Assembly: GCA_964397295.1 (NCBI GenBank)
Contig: CAYNJG010000008.1
Span: forward strand, 1 to 64,000
Direction of reading: 5' to 3'
DNA from: CAYNJG01 sp964397295
GTDB taxonomy: Bacteria; Planctomycetota; Planctomycetia; Pirellulales; Pirellulaceae
DNA: 64,000 bases
Under the pieces are notes generated by a model. That model did no database searches. It was given only the letters and a program-made list of their open reading frames with translations, and had not been told where the DNA came from. The translations under genes were made by a program, and so were the position numbers. Shown piece after piece: positions 51,629-59,550 of the stretch (its first letter is position 1; the number at the start of each line of letters is the position of its first letter).

Positions 51629-52651
51629 ATGTCGGTTTCATGCCGGTCGCTCTGGCTATCGCTTTGCGTGTGCGTAGCTTTTTCTTTCACCTATTCCTCC
51701 GTTGCCAAAGCAGCGTCACCCGTCGTTCCTGGTACTGGGAACAAGGTTGACCATGTCGGCGATGACTTTGAAGAGCCGAATTGGCAGTTCGTCCCGAATC
51801 TTCCTAAGAGCAGCGACGAGCAAGACGATCAACGCCGCGAGCCTGCCGGTTGGTCAACCAATGGTCGATGGTACGAGGGAATCAAACGTGGTTGTCCGGA
51901 TGTGGTGCAGAGAGTGGCCACACCGAAGGGTGGACTGGAAGGAAGCACGTCATCGCTTTTGCTTCGCACAACGCATTCCGGTGTACCCGGGCGATTGAGC
52001 TATCAGATGCAACAAGATGATTTCATCTGCAATCTGTGGCAGCGAGTCGGTTACAAGATTCCTGTACAGCACACGCCGAACTGCACCGTTCGTCTGTTCA
52101 TGCCACCAATTAAAACTTGGGAGAACCGTACCGGGCCTTCGTTCGGCTATCGACTATCTCTCGAGACGCATGCGTTTGTTGTTCCCGAGCACAAGAAGAA
52201 AAAGAAAACGTTCTTTGGCGGAGCACCCAAAAAAGAATGGACGACCGAACCCTACTGGCCCGGTATGTTTGTTGAGCTCCGATCTGAAACGGATCGCAAC
52301 CAGGAATACGATACAGCTTATTGGCGGATTCGTGGCAACAATCGAGGCCATGAAGTTCGTGGTCCACAGATCGACATTACTGGCTGGTGGACGCTCGGGA
52401 TGTCCGTGACTCCCGATGGCATGGTGCACTACTACATTAGCAAAGGCACCGATGACCTGACCGAAGAGGACTACGTGACTTCGCAGTTCCCGTATGGGTA
52501 CCGTGCGGAAGTCTTCAAGACGTTTTTCTTCAACGTGTGTAACCGAGATGATGGCCGCACGCAATCAACGGGTTGGGTGATCGACGATCCGGAGTTCTTT
52601 GTGGCTACGCCGCCGCGTCTTGCAACTCGAGCACGACGTACGGTTCGGTAG
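51629..52651 (+). CDS. Secreted hypothetical protein
   Basis: 340 residues with AAGGAAG ahead of the ATG at 51629 and a signal peptide ending SSVAKAAS. The rest looks beta-rich and aromatic-rich (NGRWYEGIKRG, YWRIRGNNRGHEVRG, ITGWWTLGMSVTPDG), reminiscent of a concanavalin/laminin-G-like sandwich, but I do not recognise a named family. A basic KKKKK stretch lies near residue 190. The gene is divergent from the AOR cluster and convergent with rlmN. Function unknown. Confidence 0.7.
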   Translation: MSVSCRSLWLSLCVCVAFSFTYSSVAKAASPVVPGTGNKVDHVGDDFEEPNWQFVPNLPKSSDEQDDQRREPAGWSTNGRWYEGIKRGCPDVVQRVATPKGGLEGSTSSLLLRTTHSGVPGRLSYQMQQDDFICNLWQRVGYKIPVQHTPNCTVRLFMPPIKTWENRTGPSFGYRLSLETHAFVVPEHKKKKKTFFGGAPKKEWTTEPYWPGMFVELRSETDRNQEYDTAYWRIRGNNRGHEVRGPQIDITGWWTLGMSVTPDGMVHYYISKGTDDLTEEDYVTSQFPYGYRAEVFKTFFFNVCNRDDGRTQSTGWVIDDPEFFVATPPRLATRARRTVR

Positions 52652-52681
52652 TAAGAAAAGAAGGCACCGAATGGAAAAGAC

Positions 52682-53752
52682 TCACTGGTTTAGCCGCAGT
52701 TGGACCAGTGAGTCGTGTTCTTGCCCAAACTTTCGACGAAGTTGCCCGCAAGCGGCGTTAATCTTGTCGCCTTTTCTTTGACGCACCATGACGTTGATGC
52801 CGGCGTCCTCCAAGATGCCGCGGAACTGTTTCAGGGCCGTGCTTGAGGGCGTTCGATACGGCAGTCCGTCCACTGGGTTGTAAGGAATCACGTTTAGAAG
52901 TGCGGGCCTGCCTTTCAATCTGCGAGAGAGTTCCTTCGCGTGATTGGCACCGTCATTTACGCCCGCGAGCAAAACGTATTCGAACGTTAAGCGTCGACCC
53001 GAGGACTCGAAGTAGCGATCGGCGGCTACGAGAATCTTGTGGATGCCAATTGTTTTGTTCACCGGCACCAGTTCGTTGCGCAGTTCGTCATTAGGCGCGT
53101 GCAGGGAAACGGCCAAGTGGAATTTCGATTCGCGGTCGGTCAGTTTATCAATCGCGCTTGGAATTCCAACGGTCGATATTGTGATGCGACGCGGACTGAT
53201 TCCAAGTCCCTGTGGATCACTTGCAAACTCAAGTGCGGGCAGCAAGCGATCGACATTCGCAAGTGGTTCACCCATTCCCATGACAACTATGTGGCTGAGT
53301 CGTTCTTCCTTCGGCAATCGTTGTTGAAGCCGCAAGAGTTGTTCAATGATCTCGCCCGAAGTTAGATTTCGTTCGACACCACCAATGCCACTCGCGCAGA
53401 AAACGCAGCCCATTGCACATCCGACTTGCGTGCTGATGCAGACGGTTCGCCTGTCAGCTTCCCGTAACAAAACACATTCGATGCGGTGTTTGTCGGACCA
53501 CTCGAGTAACAGCTTTTCCGTGCCGTCCTCCGCCGTGTGCGACTTTGCAATCGATCCGCTCCAAAGCGAAAAGCCTTCCGCGAGCTTTTCTCGAAGTTGC
53601 TTAGGGAGATTCGACATCTCTTCGAATGTTGAAACTCGATTCGTCGCCAGCCAATCGCGAATTTGCGAGAGACGAAACTTTGGCTGCCCGTTTTGTGCGA
53701 GCCAGCTTCGAAGTTCTTCGTCGGTTTGATCTAAGAGGTGCGTCAAGGTCAC
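52682..53752 (-). CDS. rlmN: Dual-specificity 23S rRNA/tRNA A2 methyltransferase RlmN
   Basis: 356 residues from GTG 53752, the position that gives the family-typical N-terminus (VTLTHLLDQTDEEL); longer starts at ATG 53803 or 53821 are open but add unrelated sequence and run towards the divergent gene. The radical SAM motif is CAMGCVFCASG (CxxxCxxC), followed by GEIIEQ, VVMGMGEPLAN, and the C-terminal AACGQLRRK containing the methyl-carrying Cys. RlmN methylates A2503 of 23S rRNA and A37 of some tRNAs. Divergent from the peptidase with a 100-bp intergenic space. Confidence 0.93.
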   Translation of the reverse strand: MTLTHLLDQTDEELRSWLAQNGQPKFRLSQIRDWLATNRVSTFEEMSNLPKQLREKLAEGFSLWSGSIAKSHTAEDGTEKLLLEWSDKHRIECVLLREADRRTVCISTQVGCAMGCVFCASGIGGVERNLTSGEIIEQLLRLQQRLPKEERLSHIVVMGMGEPLANVDRLLPALEFASDPQGLGISPRRITISTVGIPSAIDKLTDRESKFHLAVSLHAPNDELRNELVPVNKTIGIHKILVAADRYFESSGRRLTFEYVLLAGVNDGANHAKELSRRLKGRPALLNVIPYNPVDGLPYRTPSSTALKQFRGILEDAGINVMVRQRKGDKINAACGQLRRKFGQEHDSLVQLRLNQ

Positions 53753-53852
53753 GATACACTGGCTAGAGTTTCGAATGCGCGTTTTGAAAAACGTGCATGT
53801 CATCTTATGTTCTACAGCCATCCTACGCTGCACACCCCCGGGACGTTTAGCC

Positions 53853-55055
53853 ATGATCACGTTAAAAACGAAGACCGCGAAATTTGGGAAGCCCCAGGAA
53901 CAAGCGGCAATTCGTCGAGTTATGGCTGCGATGGCAATACCTGGAAAGAGCGGTGGAGAACTGCCAGTAGCCGAGTTCATTCGCAAACAATTGTTAGAAG
54001 CGGGGGCTAAGCCAAGTCAAATTACGACTGATTCCGCACACCGCAAGACGCCGATTCCATCGGAGACTGGCAATTTGATTTTCACTCTTCCCGGCACTGT
54101 TCGGTCACCACGGCGAATGCTGATGGCACATATGGACACGGTGCCGATCTGCGTGGGATGCAAACCAAAGCGAAAAGGGAATATTGTCAAATCGGCGGAC
54201 CCAGCAACCGGATTGGGTGCCGATGACCGAGCGGGCGTTGCGACGGTGCTAACAGCGGCAACAGAAATTCTGAAGCAAGGGCTACCGCATCCGCCGCTAA
54301 CATTCCTTTGGACGATCCAGGAAGAAATTGGTCTTCACGGTGCGCGGCTGCTGAGCCTTGGAAAACTGAAAAAGCCCAAGTACGCATTCAATTGGGACGG
54401 TGGCGACCCGACGAAGATGACGATTGGTGCGACTGGTGGGTATCGGATGGAGATTCGCGTTCACGGAATAGCCTCTCACGCAGGAAACGCGCCCGCCGCC
54501 GGTGTTAGCGCAATTGCGATTGCATCTGTCGCGATTGCTGATTTGCACGACAACGGTTGGCACGGTGACGTTCGCAAAGGCAAGCATTGTGGTACATCGA
54601 ACGTAGGCTTTATCCATGGCGGCGAGGCAACCAACGTCGTAACGGATCACGTTGTACTTCGCGCGGAGGCGCGAAGTCATGATCCATCGTTCCGCAAGAA
54701 GATCGTGGCAGCGATCGAAAAAGCATTTAAGGATGCTGCAAAGAGAATTGTCAGTACGGAAGGCAAACGCGGCACAGTGAAGTTCGACGGGCGACTGGAC
54801 TATGAATCGTTTTCCATTCCTGCAAACAGCGAAGTGGTCTTGGCGTCCAAAGAAGTGATCGAAGCAATGGGGCTTGAAACTCAGCTTGCGATCGCGAATG
54901 GTGGCCTCGATGCGAATTGGCTTAATGCCCGAGGGCTGCCGACGGTATCGATGGGGTGCGGGCAAAGAAACCAACACATGGTTACGGAAGCCTTGCACAT
55001 TGACGAGTATTTGACCGCGTGCCGAATCGCACTCACGCTTGCTACCGGAGCATAG
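53853..55055 (+). CDS. M20-family metallopeptidase (tripeptidase T-like)
   Basis: 400 residues from the ATG at 53853. Metal and active-site motifs of the M20 family: MAHMDTVP, the ADDRAGVAT metal ligand segment, catalytic EEIGLHGARLL, and a later metal ligand His near the C-terminal GQRNQHM. A dimerisation domain is inserted between (GYRMEIRVHGIASHAGNAPAAG). PepT-like members cleave tripeptides; others deacylate or hydrolyse carboxypeptide substrates, so specificity is uncertain. No signal peptide. Two nucleotides separate it from the [2Fe-2S] protein downstream. Confidence 0.88.
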   Translation: MITLKTKTAKFGKPQEQAAIRRVMAAMAIPGKSGGELPVAEFIRKQLLEAGAKPSQITTDSAHRKTPIPSETGNLIFTLPGTVRSPRRMLMAHMDTVPICVGCKPKRKGNIVKSADPATGLGADDRAGVATVLTAATEILKQGLPHPPLTFLWTIQEEIGLHGARLLSLGKLKKPKYAFNWDGGDPTKMTIGATGGYRMEIRVHGIASHAGNAPAAGVSAIAIASVAIADLHDNGWHGDVRKGKHCGTSNVGFIHGGEATNVVTDHVVLRAEARSHDPSFRKKIVAAIEKAFKDAAKRIVSTEGKRGTVKFDGRLDYESFSIPANSEVVLASKEVIEAMGLETQLAIANGGLDANWLNARGLPTVSMGCGQRNQHMVTEALHIDEYLTACRIALTLATGA

Positions 55056-55057
55056 GC

Positions 55058-55327
55058 ATGGAACTTGATGAAAACGTGTGCCTGTGCTTCCACGTGACGC
55101 GTCGGAAACTAGAAAGCTATCTGCGAGTGGAAAAACCGAGTCGGCCTTCTCAGCTAAGCCAGTGTGGCGGTGCGGGAACGGGCTGCGGCTGGTGTGTTCC
55201 GATCCTGGAGACCATGTTTCTAAACCGGGTATCTGACTCGAACGGCGAAGACAAGTCCGAGCTGCCGACAGCCGAAGAGTATGCCGAACAGCGGCAGCGA
55301 TACATCGAAAACGGAAAGACACACTGA
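55058..55327 (+). CDS. Small [2Fe-2S] BFD-like protein
   Basis: 89 residues from the ATG at 55058 with CGGAG 8 nt upstream. Cysteines follow the bacterioferritin-associated ferredoxin / NirB (Fer2_BFD) pattern: CLC (Cys8, Cys10) and, 32 residues after the second, CGWC (Cys43, Cys46). It likely binds a [2Fe-2S] cluster. Known members act in iron release from bacterioferritin or as domains of nitrite reductase and copper-chaperone proteins. It is tightly downstream of the M20 peptidase (2-nt gap), which suggests co-expression, but no functional link is obvious. Confidence 0.82.
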   Translation: MELDENVCLCFHVTRRKLESYLRVEKPSRPSQLSQCGGAGTGCGWCVPILETMFLNRVSDSNGEDKSELPTAEEYAEQRQRYIENGKTH

Positions 55328-55458
55328 GGCGGATTTCTGAATCGGATCGGGTGAGAATTGTCCTGCAGCCATTCACTGCGGCCAGCTAGTTCAGCTGGAG
55401 AAGATTCGCTATAGTGCGAAGTTCAACGAAGGTTCATTGAACGAGGTGCAACGGTCGA

Positions 55459-55746
55459 ATGGCACGTAAAACCAGAAGCCGCAAAGAGTTAAGAGCAGAA
55501 GCGGAAGCCGCTGAGGCTCTTGAACAAGCAAAGAAGAAAGCGAAGAAGAAGCGGAAGTCTCGAAAGAAGGCTGATGCTATCGTCCGTTTGAAGCTTTTTT
55601 GGGGCGTGTTCAACCAATCGATGAAGCGTGTAGCTCTTTACGATTTCAGCCAGCAAAAAGAGGCCGAAAAGAAGGCCGAAGATCTGTCGAAGAACGGCAA
55701 ATCACCGCACTTTGTCCAAAAGGTCAAAGAGGCTATCGAAGAATAG
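55459..55746 (+). CDS. Lysine-rich small conserved hypothetical
   Basis: 95 residues. The N-terminal 40 residues are almost entirely Lys/Arg/Glu/Ala, a charged helix ending KKKRKSRKKADAIVRLK, and the C-terminal half reads as a small alpha/beta unit (LFWGVFNQSMKRVALYDFSQ ... KSPHFVQKVKEAIEE) such as might bind DNA or RNA. A GAGGTG lies 13 nt before the ATG at 55459, which is rather far. I do not recognise a family. The gene is intact and convergent with spoVG. Confidence 0.6.
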   Translation: MARKTRSRKELRAEAEAAEALEQAKKKAKKKRKSRKKADAIVRLKLFWGVFNQSMKRVALYDFSQQKEAEKKAEDLSKNGKSPHFVQKVKEAIEE

Positions 55747-55796
55747 TCTTGGGTTTCCAAGCGTGACCGTAAAAATCCAGCCGTCAATCTTTCATT

Positions 55797-55820
55797 CTCT
55801 AACGAGATGATTCGTTAGAG
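55797..55820. terminator. Hairpin overlapping the spoVG stop codon
   Basis: CTCTAACGA (55797-55805) and TCGTTAGAG (55812-55820) form a 9-bp stem (11 bp with two further pairs) around a 6-nt loop. It covers the spoVG stop codon and sits between the ends of convergent genes. No T tract, so bidirectional termination is only plausible. Confidence 0.4.
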
Positions 55821-56414
55821 GATTCCAGCGCCGAAGGTGTCATTGCCCTTGGTATCATCGGCCTTCTCTTTTGTCGGCCGTTGATGAGGACCGCGAGGGT
55901 TCGGTTGTGCTGGCTCGATAGTGTTCACGGACGCGGAACGAGCAGGTTTCTCAGCGACAACTTTCTTCGCTGGCTTTTCGTCTCCAGATTCTGGCGCATC
56001 TTCGAACTCATAGTAGTCGTCATAGCGCGATACGTAGCCTGGCTGCGTGGATCGGTCTCGCTCGGAACGATATTCGGCAATCACGTGATTTTGGATCATC
56101 TCGCGACATTCTGAGTTGATCGGGTGCGCGATATCAGCGTAAAGCTTCGAGCGTCCATCGTGGTCGCGGGAGTCGTCCTTGAGTTTGCCGCCGCAATGAT
56201 TGCAGTACGCGGACCTCAGATGGTTCTTGCAGCCACATTTCGAGCAGTGCGAAGTTAGCTTTCTACTCGGCATAGCCACGAATGGACCATTGGCGCCCTC
56301 GATGATTTTGAGGTCGCGGACCACGAAGCAATCGTCGAACGTGATCGAGCAAAATCCTTGCAACCGATCATCCGAGTCTTCCATCAGCTTGACGCGAACT
56401 TCTGTAATATCCAC
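55815..56414 (-). CDS. spoVG: SpoVG family protein with inserted zinc ribbon and long C-terminal tail
   Basis: 199 residues starting at GTG 56414, fixed by AAGGAG 7 nt upstream and by the SpoVG-type opening VDITEVRVKLM. The SpoVG fold is interrupted: FVVRDLKIIEG and FVAMPSRK on one side and DIAHPINSECREMIQNHVIAEYR on the other flank a 35-residue insert with CSKCGC and CNHC, a zinc ribbon not found in Bacillus SpoVG (97 residues). A disordered tail of about 75 residues rich in Pro/Lys/Asp follows. SpoVG is a site-specific DNA/RNA-binding regulator linked to septation in Firmicutes. It overlaps the stop region of ispE (11-nt gap), an order also common in Bacillus. Confidence 0.9.
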   Translation of the reverse strand: MDITEVRVKLMEDSDDRLQGFCSITFDDCFVVRDLKIIEGANGPFVAMPSRKLTSHCSKCGCKNHLRSAYCNHCGGKLKDDSRDHDGRSKLYADIAHPINSECREMIQNHVIAEYRSERDRSTQPGYVSRYDDYYEFEDAPESGDEKPAKKVVAEKPARSASVNTIEPAQPNPRGPHQRPTKEKADDTKGNDTFGAGIL

Positions 56415-56425
56415 GTTGCTTCTCC

Positions 56426-57341
56426 TTAAAGGCTTGGTGCCAGATTCATCGAGCTCACAAAAAAGACCCGACCGAGCTTGGTGGCTCGTAGCCTGGCGGC
56501 CAAATGCCGAGCATGTCGTTGGTTTCGACACAAGGCAAAATAACTTGTACCACTACCGCTCATTTGATGTCCTAACACCGAGCAGCCATCCATGACCTCT
56601 TCTATTTCATTCACCCACGACGTGATGGCCGTGGCTGCGGTCTGCAATCGATTGAACAACAGCTTGCCAATCGATCGTAGATTCATTGTTTCAATTGCCG
56701 CTAACAGTGGTTGACTGTCCGTTGGCATTTCTGGCACGACGGCATGTCGAAAAACTTCTGGCGTCGACAGGCCAACTTCTGGTTTGACTACAACAAAGTG
56801 CATCCTGCCATTCGTCTTGATCGCGTTTATCTTTTCACCTCGACCGGTGCAACGAGCCAAACTACCGGAGGCGAAAAACGGCACGTCACTTCCAAGTTCA
56901 GCACCGAGTTCCATCAGTTTTTCTCGGCTCCAGCCAAGGTTCCAAACGTTGTTTCCTGCGATCAGCGCGGCCATCGCGTCACTCGAACCGCCACCCATTC
57001 CTGCTTGTGAGGGAATGCGCTTTGCCATTCGGACGTCTGCACCTAGATCGGTTCCGGACCTGGTTTGCAACATCGTTAAGGCCTTGTGGGCAATGTTGTC
57101 TTGTGGGGCGGGCAAGCTGCCACCTGTTTCCTCGCTGTAACCGGGTGCCCAACGGCAGGCCAGGTTTATTTGTCCATCGACGCGTGGTTGTTACGGAAAG
57201 GCTATCGTAGAGATCGACGGGAACCATGAGCGTATCCAACTCATGGAAACCATCCTCGCGGCGGCATAGCAGCTCAAGAAAGAGGTTGAGCTTCGCCGGC
57301 GTGGATACACAGACTCGTGTTTCCTTACGAATCACGTACAT
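56426..57341 (-). CDS. ispE: 4-diphosphocytidyl-2-C-methyl-D-erythritol kinase, interrupted by a +1 frameshift
   Basis: The first frame starts MYVIRKETRVCVSTPAKLNL and carries the IspE opening plus RREDGFHELDTLMVPVDLYD. At about 57185 the reading moves by one base: in the next frame the sequence continues RVDGQINLACRWAPGYSEET, then PQDNIAHKALTML, the GHMP-kinase motif IPSQAGMGGGSSDA (phosphate loop), LGSDVPFF, and VLGHQMSGSGTSYFALC. Deleting one base of ACCACGCG would restore a complete enzyme of about 304 residues. IspE phosphorylates CDP-methylerythritol in the MEP isoprenoid pathway and is normally essential, so a sequencing or assembly error is at least as likely as a real mutation. Upstream of spoVG on the same strand. 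Confidence 0.8.
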
Positions 57342-57617
57342 TGCATCGATGCCTAATCCTTAGTAGTCGATTCGGGTCTTCACCCCGCCAGCGGAAGAAT
57401 ACTGCCTAACCTAAAATCGTCGAAATCTTATCCGTGCTAACATCTATTTACACTTTTTTAAATTCTATCCGGGGTCTGATAGCGGTCAACCTCAGCTTCT
57501 TCCGCTTTTGTGGCCTATCTTGCTTCAGGTCAAAGGCTTATAAGCATGCTGCTAGCGACCGCTTGAGGTCGACTCAATGGTAGACAACACGACGAGAAGA
57601 CTTCGGGTTCAGGAAAA

Positions 57618-58628
57618 ATGAAATCAGAAAAGCTGATACTTCGTTCTGTTTTCGGCGGAACACTTATGGGCCTCGCGAACCTCGTTCCTGGAATTAGCGG
57701 TGGTACGATGCTGCTTGCCGCAGGTATTTATCCGAAATTCATCGAAGCAGTCTCCGATCTCACGCGGCTGCGATTTCGAACGCAGTCGCTGATCGTTTTA
57801 GGTTCCGTTGCGGCTGCAGCAGGACTGAGCATTCTGTTGCTCGCGGGACCATTGAAGGAATTGGTCGTCGAAAAGCGTTGGATCATGTACAGCATGTTCA
57901 TCGGCCTAACGCTTGGTGGTGTGCCAGTCGTTTGGCGGCTAACTTCAGGTTTCAGCACGCCACTGGTGACGTCCGCAGTGATCGCTTTTTTACTGATGGT
58001 CGGACTTGCGCTTTTGCAAGCATACGATGTGGTTGGCGATATTCCTTCGAGTTTCGTGATGCTACTTGTCGCTGGATTGGCGGGAGCCAGTGCGATGATC
58101 TTGCCGGGTTTGTCAGGTGGATACTTGTTGCTGTTGTTGAGTCAGTATGTTCCGATCCTTTCAGCGATTGATGAATTTAAAGAAGCTTTGAAAGCCAAAG
58201 ACATTGCCGCTGCCATGGATCCAGCAATGTCCGTAATGCTGCCCGTTGGAATTGGCGTCGTCGTCGGCATCGCTGTGGTGGGCAACTTGCTGCAATGGTT
58301 GCTGAAGGAGCATCGTAATGCCACGCTTGGAGCGCTATTAGGTTTGTTGCTTGGATCGACAGCTGGACTGTTTCCGTTTCAAGAAGGCGTCGCGCCAGTA
58401 GTCGGCGATACCATCAAAGGGACAGTCGTCGATGAAGCGAATCTCGAGAAGATGCTCGCAGAGAAAGAAGATTGGAAGACTGCTTTCTTCAAGCCAAATG
58501 GCCCGCAGATTGGATTGTCACTACTACTGATTGGAATTGGTTTCGCAGTGACGATGGGTATCGAAAAAATCGGCGGCGGTGAAGAGGTTACCACGGAGAC
58601 CGCGGAAAACGGCAACCTCGAAGTTTAG
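57618..58628 (+). CDS. DUF368 family membrane protein (polyprenyl-phosphate transporter type)
   Basis: 336 residues with about eight hydrophobic helices. The diagnostic N-terminal motif GLANLVPGISGGTMLLAAG (about 18-36), and its second-half echo GASAMILPGLSGGYLLLLL (about 155-173), match DUF368. Recent work in other bacteria (PopT) shows DUF368 proteins recycle undecaprenyl phosphate across the membrane. AGGA lies 5 nt before the ATG at 57618. A soluble acidic segment is inserted before the last helix. The gene stands alone; the 276-nt gap before it holds no clear promoter. Confidence 0.9.
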   Translation: MKSEKLILRSVFGGTLMGLANLVPGISGGTMLLAAGIYPKFIEAVSDLTRLRFRTQSLIVLGSVAAAAGLSILLLAGPLKELVVEKRWIMYSMFIGLTLGGVPVVWRLTSGFSTPLVTSAVIAFLLMVGLALLQAYDVVGDIPSSFVMLLVAGLAGASAMILPGLSGGYLLLLLSQYVPILSAIDEFKEALKAKDIAAAMDPAMSVMLPVGIGVVVGIAVVGNLLQWLLKEHRNATLGALLGLLLGSTAGLFPFQEGVAPVVGDTIKGTVVDEANLEKMLAEKEDWKTAFFKPNGPQIGLSLLLIGIGFAVTMGIEKIGGGEEVTTETAENGNLEV

Positions 58629-58644
58629 CCAGCCCGTTTGCGAT

Positions 58645-59487
58645 CTACTTATCGAACCACTTCTTCAGCGTATGCAGTGTTGTTGCTCGACCAGCTTTTG
58701 CGATCGAAGTGGTAAGTGGAATCTCTTTTGGACAAACGGTGACGCAGTTCTGAGCGTTGCCGCACATTTGGATTCCGCCAGCATCCGTGAGAGCATCCAA
58801 TCGCTCGGACTCTTGCATCTTTCCGGTTGGGTTTGCGTTGAATAGCATCGCTTGGCTGATGGCGTGCGGACCAATGAAGCTCTTGTCGTAAGTCTCTTTT
58901 TGACGAGCTTCGAACTGTTCGTCCGTTTCGTTTTTGTTTTGCTTGAGCTCCACTTTGGTGTACTGCGGGCATGCTTCCAAACAGCAACCGCAACTCATGC
59001 ACTGGCTCAGGGGGTAGGATTCTTCCTGCGTTTTCCGCGCCTGTTGTGGACCAGGGCCGAGATCATAGTATCCGTCGACGGAAACCCAAGCCTTGACCTT
59101 CTCGAGTGCGCGGAACATGCGACCTCGGTTTACTACCAAGTCTCGCACGACGGGAAACTTGGTCATCGGACGCAATTCGATGCGTTCTGGCTGATCCTTC
59201 AAAAGTACATCGACCAAAGCCGTACATGCTTGGCGAACTCGGCCGTTCACAACCATCGTGCAAGCGCCGCAAACTTCTTCTAGGCAGTTGCAATCCCACG
59301 CTACAGGCGCGGCTTTTTTTCCGTCCGCCGTTTCGCTTTTCGCAGCGATACGTTGCAAGACACTGATGACGTTCATGCCTATTTCGTATTCGATCTGGAA
59401 CGTCTCCCAGTAGCTTGACTCACCGGGTGCTTTTTGACGAAGTACCTTAACTTCAAACGCGTGCGGAGTCTGGGCTTTATCGATCAT
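58645..59487 (-). CDS. sdhB: Succinate dehydrogenase iron-sulfur subunit
   Basis: 280 residues from the ATG at 59487. N-terminal ferredoxin domain with CNCLEEVCGACTMVVNGRVRQAC-type spacing (split: Cys-x-Cys then CGAC and a later Cys), and C-terminal domain with CMSCGCCLEACP and CGNAQNCVTVCP, covering the 2Fe-2S, 4Fe-4S and 3Fe-4S ligands. Passes electrons from SdhA to quinone. Third gene of sdhCAB, 63 nt after sdhA. Confidence 0.96.
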   Translation of the reverse strand: MIDKAQTPHAFEVKVLRQKAPGESSYWETFQIEYEIGMNVISVLQRIAAKSETADGKKAAPVAWDCNCLEEVCGACTMVVNGRVRQACTALVDVLLKDQPERIELRPMTKFPVVRDLVVNRGRMFRALEKVKAWVSVDGYYDLGPGPQQARKTQEESYPLSQCMSCGCCLEACPQYTKVELKQNKNETDEQFEARQKETYDKSFIGPHAISQAMLFNANPTGKMQESERLDALTDAGGIQMCGNAQNCVTVCPKEIPLTTSIAKAGRATTLHTLKKWFDK

Positions 59488-59550
59488 CAAGTGTTCTCGT
59501 TTACTTTTTCTCTGTGTTGGGAAACGCCATTTCGGACAGTCCAAGCAAGT

